A DNA stretch of 64,000 nucleotides from CAVQCA01 sp963710815 (GTDB lineage Bacteria; Pseudomonadota; Gammaproteobacteria; UBA9214): positions 78,730 through 142,729 of the forward strand of contig CAVQCA010000062.1 in the NCBI GenBank assembly GCA_963710815.1, in the 5' to 3' direction. Numbering within the stretch: the first letter of the stretch is position 1; each line of letters starts with the position of its first letter. The notes under the pieces were generated by a model. It worked only from the letters and a program-made list of their open reading frames with translations. It was not told where the DNA came from and did no database searches. The translations under genes and the position numbers were made by a program. Shown here piece after piece: positions 46,433-55,726 of the stretch.

Positions 46433-46439
46433 TGGACAT

Positions 46440-46516
46440 GGAGTGGTAGTTCAGCTGGTTAGAATACCGGCCTGTCACGCCGGGGGTCGCGGGTTCGAGT
46501 CCCGTCCACTCCGCCA
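46440..46516 (+). tRNA. tRNA-Asp(GTC)
   Basis: Acceptor GGAGTGG/CCACTCC, discriminator G, encoded CCA. Anticodon arm CCGGC-CTGTCAC-GCCGG gives GTC. 7 nt after tRNA-Val. Also a queuosine substrate. Confidence 0.97.
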
Positions 46517-46530
46517 ATCGGTAAACTGAA

Positions 46531-46563
46531 AGGGCTCCAGGTGCTGGCGCCCTTTTCTTTTTT
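46531..46563 (+). terminator. intrinsic terminator after tRNA-Asp
   Basis: AAGGGC..CC and GG.GCCCTT form a GC-rich stem with loop AGGTGCT, followed by TTCTTTTTT. It separates the tRNA pair from ppiD. Confidence 0.85.
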
Positions 46564-46608
46564 ACCGGCTTCGACAACCATTCAGCAGGCATTTCGAGAG
46601 ACTGATCT

Positions 46609-48522
46609 ATGTTAATGGCAATTCGCGAACGCGTCATGGGCATCGTAGGCTGGCTGCTACTGGGCGCCCTCTTCATTGCATTCGCCTTCTTCGGCCTGAA
46701 CTCGTATTTCACCAGCTCGGCAAAGACCTATGCGGCGGATGTCAACGGGGTCGAGATAAGCATCCCCGAATACCAGCGCGCCTACCAGCAGCTGCGCATG
46801 CGCATGCAGAATATCATGGGCAAGGCATTCAACCCGGCCATGATCAATGAGGAGGCGCTGAAAAAGAAGGCGCTGCAGGAACTCATTCGTGAACAGTTGC
46901 TGTTGCAGGAAGCGAAGGCCGACGGATTCGCCGTCAGCAAACAGCTGGTTGCGGCGCAGATCAGCGCGGTGCCTGCCTTCAAGGGCGAGGACGGCAAGTT
47001 CTCCGCCGAGAAATACCGGGGGATCCTGCGTCAACAGGGTATGGCACCGGCGGAGTTCGAGTGGCGCCTGTCGCAGGAACTGCTTGTCAATCAGGTCGTC
47101 AACGGCGTCGCGGAGACGGCCGGGGTATCGCAGCAGGCGCTGAAAGGGATCTACCGGTTGCAGACCCAGCAGCGGCGCTTCAGTTATCTCGAGTTGCCGC
47201 TGGCGCAAGCCGCCGCCCAGGTAAAAGTCAGTGACAGTGACGTCGAACAGTACTACACGGCGCACACCGGCGACTTCATGGCGCCCGAACGTGTGAAAAT
47301 AGAGTATGTGGAACTGAAGGCCGGAGATCTGAAGGTACCAGACCAGGTCAGCGATGAGGATCTGCATGCACTCTACGATGAACACTCCGATCGCTATATC
47401 GTGCCGGAGCAACGCCAGGCCCGGCATATACTCATCAGTCTGCCACCTGATGCAGGAGATGACGCGGTGAAGAAGGCCCGTGCGAAGGCCGAATCCATCC
47501 TGGCGCGCCTCAACAAGGGCGAGTCCTTCGAGAAACTGGCCAGGGAACTTTCGGATGACCCGGGTTCGGCAAGCAAGGGCGGCGACCTGGGCTACTTCAG
47601 CCGCGGAGAAATGACGCCGAAGTTCGAGAAGGTGGCGTTTTCACTCAAAAAGGGCGAACACAGCGGGATTGTCAGAACACCGTTCGGATTCCACATCATC
47701 GAGGTGACCAACATCAAACCGCAGGTCACCAAACCCTTCGCGGCGGTCCGTGGTGAACTGGGTAAGGAATACCAGACGAAGGAGCGCAACGATCTCTTCA
47801 CCGAGAAATCCGACATCCTCGCGAACAAGGCGTTTGAAGAGCCGGACTCGCTGAAGGGGGTCGCCGATGAACTCGGACTTGAAATCAAGACCAGCGACTG
47901 GCTGACGAAGGCAGGCGGCCCGGGGATCGGACAGAACAAGGCCATTGTCAACGCCGCATTCCAGAACGAGGTCCTCGAGGGCGGTAACAACAGCGAGCCG
48001 ATTGATCTCGGCGACAACCACCAGATCGTGTTGCGTATACTCGAGCACGAGGCGGCGAAGAAGAAACCACTCGAAAGCATCCATGAGAAGGTCGCGGCCG
48101 CGGTACGCGACATGAAGGCGCGTGAACTGATGCGTAACCGTGGGGAAGGTCTGTTGAAGGAGTTGAGGTCCGGTACCTCATTGGCCGACATAGCCAAGGC
48201 GCAGCACCTCGATGTCAAGACCACGGAGCTGATCGGCCGGAATGCCGGCACCCCGGCAAAGGCCATTATAACCCGGGCTTTCATGATGCCTCCGGCTCCG
48301 GACAAGGGTCAATCCACGGCCGGCCTGACCCTTGATACGGGCGATTATGTCCTGCTGGTGCTGGATCAAATCAAGGATGGCGATTTCTCCAGTCTTTCCT
48401 CGGCCGATCAATCGAAGGTCAGGGACGAGATGGACCGGATACTGGGAGCCTCTGAAGTGAACGCCTACTACGAAGAGTTGAAAAGACACGCGACCATCGT
48501 CATCCCCGAACAGTCGAATTGA
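46609..48522 (+). CDS. ppiD: SurA/PpiD-type periplasmic folding chaperone
   Basis: 637 residues. One N-terminal helix (VGWLLLGALFIAFAFFGLNS) anchors it in the inner membrane with the rest periplasmic. A SurA-like chaperone region (~36-260) is followed by one parvulin domain at ~267-370 (ARHILISLPPDAG ... GGDLGYFSRGEMTPKFEKVA ... GIVRTPFGFHIIEV) and a second, degenerate region. ATG at 46609 or 46615. It assists exported proteins leaving SecYEG; YajC/SecDF are encoded at 4-8 kb. Confidence 0.95.
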   Translation: MLMAIRERVMGIVGWLLLGALFIAFAFFGLNSYFTSSAKTYAADVNGVEISIPEYQRAYQQLRMRMQNIMGKAFNPAMINEEALKKKALQELIREQLLLQEAKADGFAVSKQLVAAQISAVPAFKGEDGKFSAEKYRGILRQQGMAPAEFEWRLSQELLVNQVVNGVAETAGVSQQALKGIYRLQTQQRRFSYLELPLAQAAAQVKVSDSDVEQYYTAHTGDFMAPERVKIEYVELKAGDLKVPDQVSDEDLHALYDEHSDRYIVPEQRQARHILISLPPDAGDDAVKKARAKAESILARLNKGESFEKLARELSDDPGSASKGGDLGYFSRGEMTPKFEKVAFSLKKGEHSGIVRTPFGFHIIEVTNIKPQVTKPFAAVRGELGKEYQTKERNDLFTEKSDILANKAFEEPDSLKGVADELGLEIKTSDWLTKAGGPGIGQNKAIVNAAFQNEVLEGGNNSEPIDLGDNHQIVLRILEHEAAKKKPLESIHEKVAAAVRDMKARELMRNRGEGLLKELRSGTSLADIAKAQHLDVKTTELIGRNAGTPAKAIITRAFMMPPAPDKGQSTAGLTLDTGDYVLLVLDQIKDGDFSSLSSADQSKVRDEMDRILGASEVNAYYEELKRHATIVIPEQSN

Positions 48523-48541
48523 TGCCCCGGAGGGCTGATCA

Positions 48542-49822
48542 ATTAAACTGAAACTGCACTGGCAAATACTGGCAGCACTCGTGCTGGCCGTGGTTGCCGG
48601 CCGGTACACCGCCACCGACAGCAGCCTCTTCGGGCTGCGTCTGCTGGATGCCTACAGCTTCGCAGGCAGCCTGTTTTTGCAGGCGCTGAAGATGCTGATC
48701 GTACCCCTGATCCTTTCCTCCATTATCACCGGGGTCGTGACGGCCGGTGACAGCGGCGCCATGGGCCGTCTCGGTGGCAAGACCCTGTTGTACTACCTGA
48801 CCACGAGTGCGCTCGCCATACTCATTGGCCTGATGCTGGTCAACGGCATTGCTCCGGGCATCGTCAATGGTACGCCCGCGAGGGAGATACTGGCGCTAAG
48901 CGGCGACGCAGCTGACGTGGCCGCCCGGGTGCAGGGGCACGGCGTCGGCGATGTGGCGGAAATCTTTTTGCGGATGGTGCCGACGAATATCGTGGCCGCG
49001 GCGGCAAATGGACAGATGCTGGGCCTGATCTTCTTCGGCCTGCTGTTCGGCTACTTCATGAGTCGCATCGAGGGGTCGCCCGCCACGGTCTTGAGGGAAT
49101 TCTGGCAGGGCATATTCGCCGTCATGATGCGGATGACCGACTGGGTTATGCGGTTTGCACCCATAGGCGTATTCGCACTGGTCGCCAAGGTCGTGGCGTC
49201 CACCGGGTTTGCGGCCTTCGCGCCGCTGCTCAGCTTTTTCCTTACGGTGCTTGGAGCGCTTGCCATCCATTTCTTCGTCACCTTGCCGCTGCTTTTGCTG
49301 CTGGTCGGGCGCGTCAACCCGCTGCGCCACTACCAGGCCATGGCCCCGGCCCTGCTGACGGCGTTCTCGACGGCATCTTCTTCCGCGACCCTGCCGGTAA
49401 CCATGGACTGTGTTGAAAGCCGCGCCGGGGTATCGAACCGGACCTCCAGTTTCGTGCTGCCGCTTGGCGCCACCGTGAACATGGATGGAACCGCGCTGTA
49501 TGAATGCGTGGCCGCCATGTTCATCGCCCAGGCCTACGGTGTCCACCTCGGTTTCGCCGAACAGTTTTCCGTGGTGCTGCTCGCCCTGTTGACCTCCATC
49601 GGTGTGGCCGGCATACCGGCCGCGAGCCTGGTGGCTATCAGCATCATCCTCACCGCCGTGGGACTTCCGCTCGAGGGTATCGGTCTGATCCTGGCAGTCG
49701 ACCGGGTGCTGGACATGTGCCGCACCAGCGTGAATGTTTTCAGTGATTCCTGCGGCGCGGTGCTGGTCGGCCGCCTGGAGGGGGAAAGCGGGATACTGCA
49801 AAAGCCCCCGGCATCTAGCTAG
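48542..49822 (+). CDS. DAACS-family sodium/dicarboxylate (glutamate) symporter
   Basis: Inner-membrane symporter. About 426 residues. MLIVPLILSSIITGVV, the serine-rich hairpin LTAFSTASSSATLPVTMDC and LPLGATVNMDGTALYE are the family's substrate and sodium motifs; DRVLDMCRTSVNVFSDSCGA is the last core helix. The first ATG/GTG (GTG 48581) cuts helix 1 in half. Upstream in frame is KLKLHWQILAALVLAVVAGR after an ATT at 48542, which has GGAGGG 7 nt ahead, so an AUU start is proposed; CTG 48548 is an alternative. Confidence 0.88.
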   Translation: MKLKLHWQILAALVLAVVAGRYTATDSSLFGLRLLDAYSFAGSLFLQALKMLIVPLILSSIITGVVTAGDSGAMGRLGGKTLLYYLTTSALAILIGLMLVNGIAPGIVNGTPAREILALSGDAADVAARVQGHGVGDVAEIFLRMVPTNIVAAAANGQMLGLIFFGLLFGYFMSRIEGSPATVLREFWQGIFAVMMRMTDWVMRFAPIGVFALVAKVVASTGFAAFAPLLSFFLTVLGALAIHFFVTLPLLLLLVGRVNPLRHYQAMAPALLTAFSTASSSATLPVTMDCVESRAGVSNRTSSFVLPLGATVNMDGTALYECVAAMFIAQAYGVHLGFAEQFSVVLLALLTSIGVAGIPAASLVAISIILTAVGLPLEGIGLILAVDRVLDMCRTSVNVFSDSCGAVLVGRLEGESGILQKPPASS

Positions 49823-49952
49823 TGTCCGTCCCTGAACACCGATTTCACCGCAGAGCCGCTAAGGAAGCAGAGAAAATCCTTAACGAAAACAATTAAACAC
49901 TTTGCGTTCTCGGCGTCTCTGCGGTGATTTGATTTCTTATGATCTGGACACT
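49820..49952. repeat. ACGCAAAG-family palindrome, copy 1 (with AGTGTCC outer repeats)
   Basis: The left arm AACACCGATTTCACCGCAGAG and the right arm CTCTGCGGTGATTT are inverse, with an inner TTTGCGTTCTCGGCGTC. An outer pair AGTGTCC/GGACACT (49821-49827 and 49945-49951) encloses it. It fills the convergent gap between the symporter and fabI. Confidence 0.75.
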
Positions 49953-49957
49953 ACTGG

Positions 49958-50743
49958 CTACTCGAGCGGCCCCATGCCCACGGTATTGTAGCCGCCGTCC
50001 ACGTAGGTGATTTCTCCGGTGATGCCGGCCGCGAGATCCGAGCACAGGAAGGCGGCGGCATTGCCCACATCCTCGATGGTGACGTTGCGGCGCAGTGGCG
50101 CCGTGCCGGCAAACTGGTCCAGCATTTTGCGGAAGTTGCTGATCCCGGAGGCCGCGAGCGTGCGAATCGGACCGGCGGAAATGGCATTGACGCGGATGCC
50201 CTGCGGCCCGAGGCTTTGCGCCAGGTAGCGGACATTGGCTTCGAGACTGGCCTTTGCCAGCCCCATGACATTGTAGTTGGGGACACTCTGCACCGCCCCA
50301 AGGTAGCTCAGCGTCAGCAGGGCGGCGTTGCGGCCCTGCATCATCGAGCGTCCCGCTTTCGCCAGAGCGGCGAAGCTGTAGGAACTGATGTCATGCGCGA
50401 CACGGAATCCCTCGCGCGTGACGCAATCGAGATAATCGCCGTCAAGCTGACCGGAAGGCGCGTACGCGACCGAGTGCACGATGATGTCCAGACCATCCCA
50501 CTGCTTGCCGAGCGTCTGGAAGGCATTGGCGATTTCATCATCACTGCCGACGTCGCAGGGTATACAGAGGGTGGAATTGCATTCCGCGGCCATCTTTTCA
50601 ACCCGGCTGGCAAGCTTGTCGTTCTGGTAGGCAAAGGCGAGGATTGCACCCTCCCGGTGCATGGCCTGGGCAATGCCCCAGGCAATGGAGCGGTTACTGG
50701 CGAGGCCGACGATCAAGGCGCGTTTACCGTTCAAAAATCCCAT
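49958..50743 (-). CDS. fabI: enoyl-[acyl-carrier-protein] reductase (NADH)
   Basis: Last reduction of each fatty-acid elongation cycle. 261 residues. SDR-type NADH site GLASNRSIAWGIAQAMHREG; active-site Y-x6-K as YNVMGLAK within SYLGAVQSVPNYNVMGLAK; IRTLAASGISNFRKML forms the flipping loop; C-terminal GGYNTVGM. ATG at 50743 (MGFLNGKRALIVGLAS). Confidence 0.97.
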   Translation of the reverse strand: MGFLNGKRALIVGLASNRSIAWGIAQAMHREGAILAFAYQNDKLASRVEKMAAECNSTLCIPCDVGSDDEIANAFQTLGKQWDGLDIIVHSVAYAPSGQLDGDYLDCVTREGFRVAHDISSYSFAALAKAGRSMMQGRNAALLTLSYLGAVQSVPNYNVMGLAKASLEANVRYLAQSLGPQGIRVNAISAGPIRTLAASGISNFRKMLDQFAGTAPLRRNVTIEDVGNAAAFLCSDLAAGITGEITYVDGGYNTVGMGPLE

Positions 50744-50883
50744 AGCCGTTTCCTGAAGCTGTGCAGTAAGACTTACCGGTCGGTCACGACCCCCGGCGCG
50801 TGCAGGGCGCTAAGGTACCGGAAAACGCCGGTGACGGGAAGACTTCTAACATACCGCCCGCGTGACCGATATAATCGGCCCCC

Positions 50884-53172
50884 ATGCCGAATTATCCCGT
50901 TCCTGCCTGCCGCGCCGTTCACCCGAACCGCGTGCTTTCCGGAGAAATCACCGTAATTGAGCACCGTGCGGCCGCCCGCGTTCGGACTTGCCTCATCGCA
51001 CCGGGCAGGGCGGCGGTCCTCGCCCTGATACTCGCGCTGCTTGCCGCCGCCTGCACAAATCAACCCTGGAACCGGCCTTATCCCGCCGCCGAGGCCCGCG
51101 AGAACATCTTGTTCGCCTCCTTCCAGGAACGACCCAATCATCTCGACCCGGCGCAGTCCTATTCTGCAAACGAAATCACGTTCACCGGCCAGATCTACGA
51201 GCCGCCCCTGCAATACCATTACCTCAAGCGTCCCTATGAGCTGATCCCCCTGACGGCGACCGCCGTCCCGCAGCCATATTACCTGGATGCGCAGGGCAGG
51301 CGGCTGCCGGATAACGCCGCGGACGAGGCCATCGCCTACAGCGTCTACGACATCCACATCCGGCCGGGCATCCACTATCAGCCACACCCGGCCTTCGCGC
51401 GGGACAAGGATGGCGCGTATCGTTATCAGGCGCTCTCCGCGCGGGAACTGGATGGCATCGATACGCTGGGCGACTTCGGGGAGACCGGCACGCGGGAGCT
51501 GGTGGCCGGGGACTATGTCTACCAGATCAAGCGCCTTGCCCATCCGCGCCTGCACTCACCGATCCTGGGACTGATGAGCGACTATATCGTCGGTTTGCGC
51601 GACTATGCCAAAACACTGCAGGCTGCCGCTGACGCACTCCCCGACGGCAGCAACGGTTATCTGGACCTGCGGGACTACCCGCTGAAGGGCGCGCGCGTCA
51701 TCGACCGCTATACCTACCGCATCACGCTGCACGGCAAATACCCGCAGCTGCTCTACTGGCTGGCGATGCCGTTTTTCGCCCCGGTGCCCTGGGAGGTGGA
51801 CCGCTTCTACAGCCAGCCGGGGCTCAAGGAGCGCAATATCACCCTCGACTGGTATCCGGTCGGCACCGGACCCTACATGCTGACGATCAACAACCCCAAC
51901 CGCCAGATGGTGCTGGTCCGTAACCCGAACTTCCACGGGGAAACCTATCCCACCGAAGGTGAGCCCGGCGACCGGGAGCGGGGCCTGCTCGCTGACGCGG
52001 GCAAGCCGCTGCCGTTTATCGACAAGGTTATCTTCAGTCTGGAAAAAGAGAATATCCCCTACTGGAGCAAGTTCCTGCAGGGTTACTACGACACCTCCGG
52101 CATCAGCTCGGACAGTTTCGACCAGGCCATCCATGTCGGTTCCGGCGGCGAGGTGTCCTTGACCGAGGCGATGCGCAAACAGGGCATCGCGCTGCACACC
52201 GCCGTCTCCGCCTCTATCTATTACACCGGCTTCAACATGCTGGATCCGGTGGTGGGCGGATATTCCGAACGGGCCCGCAAGCTGCGCCACGCCATCGCCA
52301 TCGCCGTCGATACCGAGGAATACATCTCCATCTTCCTGAACGGACGGGGCATACCGGCGCAGAGCCCCATTCCTCCGGGCATCTTCGGTTTCGTGAAAGG
52401 GGATGCCGGCTACGATCCCGACGTCTATGATCTGACCCCCGGGGGCCCGCGGCGCAAACCCATCGAGGTTGCGCGCCGCCTGCTGGCCGAGGCCGGCTAC
52501 CCCGAGGGCCGCGACATCAAGACCGGCAAGCCACTGGTGCTGTATTTCGACACCACCGCCACCGGGCCCGACGACAAGGCGCGGCTCGACTGGATGCACA
52601 AGCAGTTCGCGAAACTGGACATACAGCTCGTGGTGCGCGGCACCGATTACAACCGCTTCCAGGACAAGATGCTCAAGGGGACGGCGCAGATCTACCAGTG
52701 GGGCTGGAATGCCGATTACCCGGATCCGGAGAATTTCCTGTTCCTGCTCTACGGACCCAACGGCAAGGTCGAGCACGGCGGCGAGAATGCATCCAACTAT
52801 CAGAACGCCGAATTCGACCGCCTGTTCGACCGCATGAAGAACATGGACAACGGCCCCGCGCGCCGGGCCATCATCGAACGCATGGTGGCCATCGCGCGCC
52901 GGGATGCGCCATGGCTGTGGGGTTTTCATCCCAAGCAGTTCACCCTGACCCAGAGCTGGTATGGCAATTTCAAGTCCAACATGATGGCGAACAACACCCT
53001 CAAGTACCGCCGCATCGATCCCGCCCGGCGTACCACGCTGCAGGCCGAGTGGAACCGGCCGGTGCTCTGGCCGGTCATCGTCTTCCTCGTCCTGGTCCTG
53101 CTGGTCGTGCTGCCGGCCTTTCTCGGCTACCGCCGCCGCCAGCGCCAGCCCGCGAGGCGGCCCGCACGCTGA
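50884..53172 (+). CDS. family 5 solute-binding lipoprotein of a peptide ABC transporter
   Basis: 762 residues (700-746 from later starts such as GTG 50932). Lipoprotein signal with lipobox LLAAAC (Cys ~57), then an SBP_bac_5 domain: FASFQERPNHLDPAQSYSA, PVGTGPYMLTINNPNRQMVL, MRKLRHAIAIAVD-type region, YQWGWNADYPDPENFLFLLY. Unusually, a C-terminal membrane helix (WPVIVFLVLVLLVVLPAFLGY) ends in a basic tail, so it would be tethered at both ends. First gene of the Yej-like operon, with a one-base overlap with the permease. Confidence 0.9.
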   Translation: MPNYPVPACRAVHPNRVLSGEITVIEHRAAARVRTCLIAPGRAAVLALILALLAAACTNQPWNRPYPAAEARENILFASFQERPNHLDPAQSYSANEITFTGQIYEPPLQYHYLKRPYELIPLTATAVPQPYYLDAQGRRLPDNAADEAIAYSVYDIHIRPGIHYQPHPAFARDKDGAYRYQALSARELDGIDTLGDFGETGTRELVAGDYVYQIKRLAHPRLHSPILGLMSDYIVGLRDYAKTLQAAADALPDGSNGYLDLRDYPLKGARVIDRYTYRITLHGKYPQLLYWLAMPFFAPVPWEVDRFYSQPGLKERNITLDWYPVGTGPYMLTINNPNRQMVLVRNPNFHGETYPTEGEPGDRERGLLADAGKPLPFIDKVIFSLEKENIPYWSKFLQGYYDTSGISSDSFDQAIHVGSGGEVSLTEAMRKQGIALHTAVSASIYYTGFNMLDPVVGGYSERARKLRHAIAIAVDTEEYISIFLNGRGIPAQSPIPPGIFGFVKGDAGYDPDVYDLTPGGPRRKPIEVARRLLAEAGYPEGRDIKTGKPLVLYFDTTATGPDDKARLDWMHKQFAKLDIQLVVRGTDYNRFQDKMLKGTAQIYQWGWNADYPDPENFLFLLYGPNGKVEHGGENASNYQNAEFDRLFDRMKNMDNGPARRAIIERMVAIARRDAPWLWGFHPKQFTLTQSWYGNFKSNMMANNTLKYRRIDPARRTTLQAEWNRPVLWPVIVFLVLVLLVVLPAFLGYRRRQRQPARRPAR

Positions 53173-54149
53173 TGTTCGCCTATCTCGTCCGCCGCATCGC
53201 CTACGCCATCCCGATCCTGATCGGGGTGAACCTGCTGACCTTTTACCTCTTTTTCGTGGTGAACTCCCCGGATGAGATGGCCCGCCTGCACCTCGGCATC
53301 AAGCGCGTCACGCCGGAGGCCATCGCCTCGTGGAAGGCGGAGCGCGGCTACGACAAGCCGCTGTTCTACAACGCGGCCGCGACGGCCACCGGCAAGCTGA
53401 CCGACACCATCTTTTTCGAGAAGTCGCTGAAACTGTTTGCCTTCGATTTCGGGCGCTCCGATGACGATCGGGACATCGGCCGCGATATCCGCGAGCGCAT
53501 GTGGCCGAGCCTGGCGATCGCCATCCCGGTGCTGCTGGTGGGGCTGCTCATCGAGGTCACCTTTGCCATGCTCATGGTGTTTTTCCGCGGCACCTATGTC
53601 GATGTCTCCGGTGTCGTCCTGTGCGTGATCCTGATGTCCATCTCGGCCATGTTCTATATCATCGGCGGGCAGTTCCTGCTGGGGAAGCTGCTGCGCCTGG
53701 TGCCGATCTCCGGCTACGACACCGGCCTGGACGCCATCCGGTTCCTGGTGTTGCCGGTGATCATCGGGGTGGTGAGCGGCCTCGGCTCCGGCGCGCGCCT
53801 GTACCGCTCCTTTTTCATGGAGGAGGCCGGCAAGGATTTCGTGCGCACCGCGCGCGCCAAGGGACTCAGCGAAGCGCGGGTCCTGTTCCGCCACCTGCTC
53901 AGGAACGCCCTGGTGCCGATCGTGACCGGCGTGGTCGTTGTCCTGCCGCTGTTGTTCATGGGCAGCCTGCTGCTGGAATCGTTCTTTGCCATCCCGGGGC
54001 TGGGCAGTTACACCATCGACGCCATCAATCGCCAGGATTTCGCCATCGTGCGCGCCATGGTCTTCCTCGGTTCGGTCCTCTACATCATCGGTCTGATCCT
54101 GGTGGATATCGTCTATACCGTGGTCGACCCGCGGGTGCGGCTGGCATGA
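53172..54149 (+). CDS. YejB-like peptide ABC transporter permease
   Basis: 325 residues. MFAYLVRRIAYAIPILIGVN is the standard DppB/YejB first helix. The BPD_transp_1 core has the EAA loop as EEAGKDFVRTARAKGLSEAR followed by VLFRHLLRNALVPIVTG, and the end is GLGSYTIDAINRQDFAIVRA. It overlaps the next permease by 4 nt (ATGA), so the two are coupled. It is somewhat shorter than E. coli YejB (364). Confidence 0.92.
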   Translation: MFAYLVRRIAYAIPILIGVNLLTFYLFFVVNSPDEMARLHLGIKRVTPEAIASWKAERGYDKPLFYNAAATATGKLTDTIFFEKSLKLFAFDFGRSDDDRDIGRDIRERMWPSLAIAIPVLLVGLLIEVTFAMLMVFFRGTYVDVSGVVLCVILMSISAMFYIIGGQFLLGKLLRLVPISGYDTGLDAIRFLVLPVIIGVVSGLGSGARLYRSFFMEEAGKDFVRTARAKGLSEARVLFRHLLRNALVPIVTGVVVVLPLLFMGSLLLESFFAIPGLGSYTIDAINRQDFAIVRAMVFLGSVLYIIGLILVDIVYTVVDPRVRLA

Positions 54150-55555
54150 TCCACCCGGTCGTGCTGTGGACGGATGCGCTGCTCTACCTGCTGCTGGCCG
54201 TGGTGCTGGCATTCATCCTCTACGCGCGGCGCAAGCCGCACCTGCGCGCGCCCTGGGCGCAGGTGTTCTCGCGGCGCTTCGCTTCCGCCTCGCTCGTGGT
54301 CCTGCTCGCCTACGTCCTGATCGGTCTGCTCGATTCGCTGCATTACCGCCTGCCGCTGCCGGGCGACGGCAAGGGCGGCGAGGTGCACTATGCCGTCGAG
54401 GTACTGAGCGTGCTCGATTACCTCCTGGGCCCGGTGCGCACGCAGACCGAAAAGACCTATTCGGCGCCGTTCGCAACCCATCTGTACACGATGGAAACCG
54501 TGCAGGAGGCCGACGGGACGCAGACGCGGGAATATCCGCGCCTGGTCTACGGCGGCCGTCTGCTGCGTGACCCCGCCACCGATTTCCTGCCGGATGTGCT
54601 GCACCGCGGCGCCCTGGCGCTGGGGGAGGCCGCATTGGGCAGCGTGCTGCTGCTGGCCCTGCTGGCCTGGCGGCTGGCGCGCCGCGGGCGCCGTGGGCTT
54701 CGCGTCGTACTGCGCGAGATCGTGACCGGACGCACCAGGGAGCCCTGGCGTGTGGTCTGGATCACCCTGAGCGTCCTCGTGCTGCTGCTCTTCCTCGCCA
54801 TCAACTTCGCCGCGGCCTATCACGTACTGGGTACCGACAAGGTCGGCCAGGACGTGTTCTACCAGAGCCTGAAAAGCATCCGCACCGGGCTGATGATCGG
54901 CACCCTGACCACGCTCGTCATGCTGCCGTTCGCGATCCTGATGGGCATCCTGGCCGGCTACGCGCGCGGCTGGATCGATGATGCGATCCAGTATCTCTAC
55001 ACCACGCTCAATTCCATCCCGCATGTGCTGCTGATCGCCGCGGCCATCCTCATGCTCCAGGTCTATATCGCCAACCACCCCGATCAGTTCGAGACCACCG
55101 TGGAGCGGGCCGATATCCGCCTGCTGTTCCTGTGCATCATTCTCGGCATCACCAGCTGGACCGGCCTGTGCCGGCTGCTGCGCGGCGAGGCGCTCAAGCT
55201 GCGGGAATCCGAATACATCCAGGCGGCCGTCAGCTTCGGGGCTTCGCACGCCAGGGTCCTCGTGAAGCATATCCTGCCTAACGTCATGCACATCGTGCTG
55301 ATCACGGTGGTGCTGGATTTCAGCGGACTGGTGCTGGCGGAGGCGGTGCTCTCCTACGTGGGCGTCGGCGTCGACCCCACCATGAACAGCTGGGGCAACA
55401 TGATCAACAGCGCCCGCCTGGAGATGGCGCGCGATCCGGTGGTGTGGTGGTCGCTGCTCTCGGCCTTCCTGTTCATGTTCACGCTGGTGCTGGCGGCGAA
55501 CCTGTTCTCGGATGCCGTGCGCGACGCCTTCGATCCGCGCCTGCATGAACGCTGA
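54146..55555 (+). CDS. YejE-like peptide ABC transporter permease with long N-terminal insert
   Basis: 469 residues, versus about 340 for E. coli YejE. Residues ~1-60 hold two helices; ~60-150 a soluble segment (YSAPFATHLYTMETVQEADG); ~150-175 another helix; the transporter core starts near 225 (YHVLGTDKVGQDVFYQSLKS) with the EAA loop LRGEALKLRESEYIQAAVSF and SYVGVGVDPTMNSWGNMI. The inserted soluble block before the core is the odd part. The downstream ATPase is 171 nt away, across a palindromic repeat. Confidence 0.9.
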   Translation: MIHPVVLWTDALLYLLLAVVLAFILYARRKPHLRAPWAQVFSRRFASASLVVLLAYVLIGLLDSLHYRLPLPGDGKGGEVHYAVEVLSVLDYLLGPVRTQTEKTYSAPFATHLYTMETVQEADGTQTREYPRLVYGGRLLRDPATDFLPDVLHRGALALGEAALGSVLLLALLAWRLARRGRRGLRVVLREIVTGRTREPWRVVWITLSVLVLLLFLAINFAAAYHVLGTDKVGQDVFYQSLKSIRTGLMIGTLTTLVMLPFAILMGILAGYARGWIDDAIQYLYTTLNSIPHVLLIAAAILMLQVYIANHPDQFETTVERADIRLLFLCIILGITSWTGLCRLLRGEALKLRESEYIQAAVSFGASHARVLVKHILPNVMHIVLITVVLDFSGLVLAEAVLSYVGVGVDPTMNSWGNMINSARLEMARDPVVWWSLLSAFLFMFTLVLAANLFSDAVRDAFDPRLHER

Positions 55556-55560
55556 AGATG

Positions 55561-55704
55561 ATTTCAACGCAAAGACGCAAAGGACGCAAAGTAAAGACTT
55601 TGTCAAACAAAAGCAGCGTGAACTGGTGTAAGCAGGATTTTGCAGTTTATGAAGTTATCATGAATTCGTTTTTCTTTGCGTCCTTCGCGTCTTTGCGGTA
55701 AACG
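55561..55704. repeat. ACGCAAAG-family palindrome, copy 2 (inside the ABC operon)
   Basis: The left arm is TTTCAACGCAAAGACGCAAA then GGACGCAAAG. The right arm is CTTTGCGTCC then TTCGCGTCTTTGCGG, its inverse with few changes. The ~80-nt centre (AGACTTTGTC region) differs from other copies. It separates the second permease from the ATPase gene, and its right end reaches within 23 nt of the ATPase start. Confidence 0.85.
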
Positions 55705-55726
55705 TCTCGGAGCGGATACCTACACT

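Noticed and set aside
53501..55555. 684-codon version of the second permease
   Set aside because: Codons before 54146 overlap the first permease out of frame; the ATG at 54146 with ATGA overlap is the normal start.
54113..55606. 497-codon minus-strand frame
   Set aside because: Shadow of the YejE-like permease; strongly biased composition (His, Gln, Arg) typical of antisense frames here. The same applies to the long minus frames at 51556-52929, 53127-54212 and 55658-56854.
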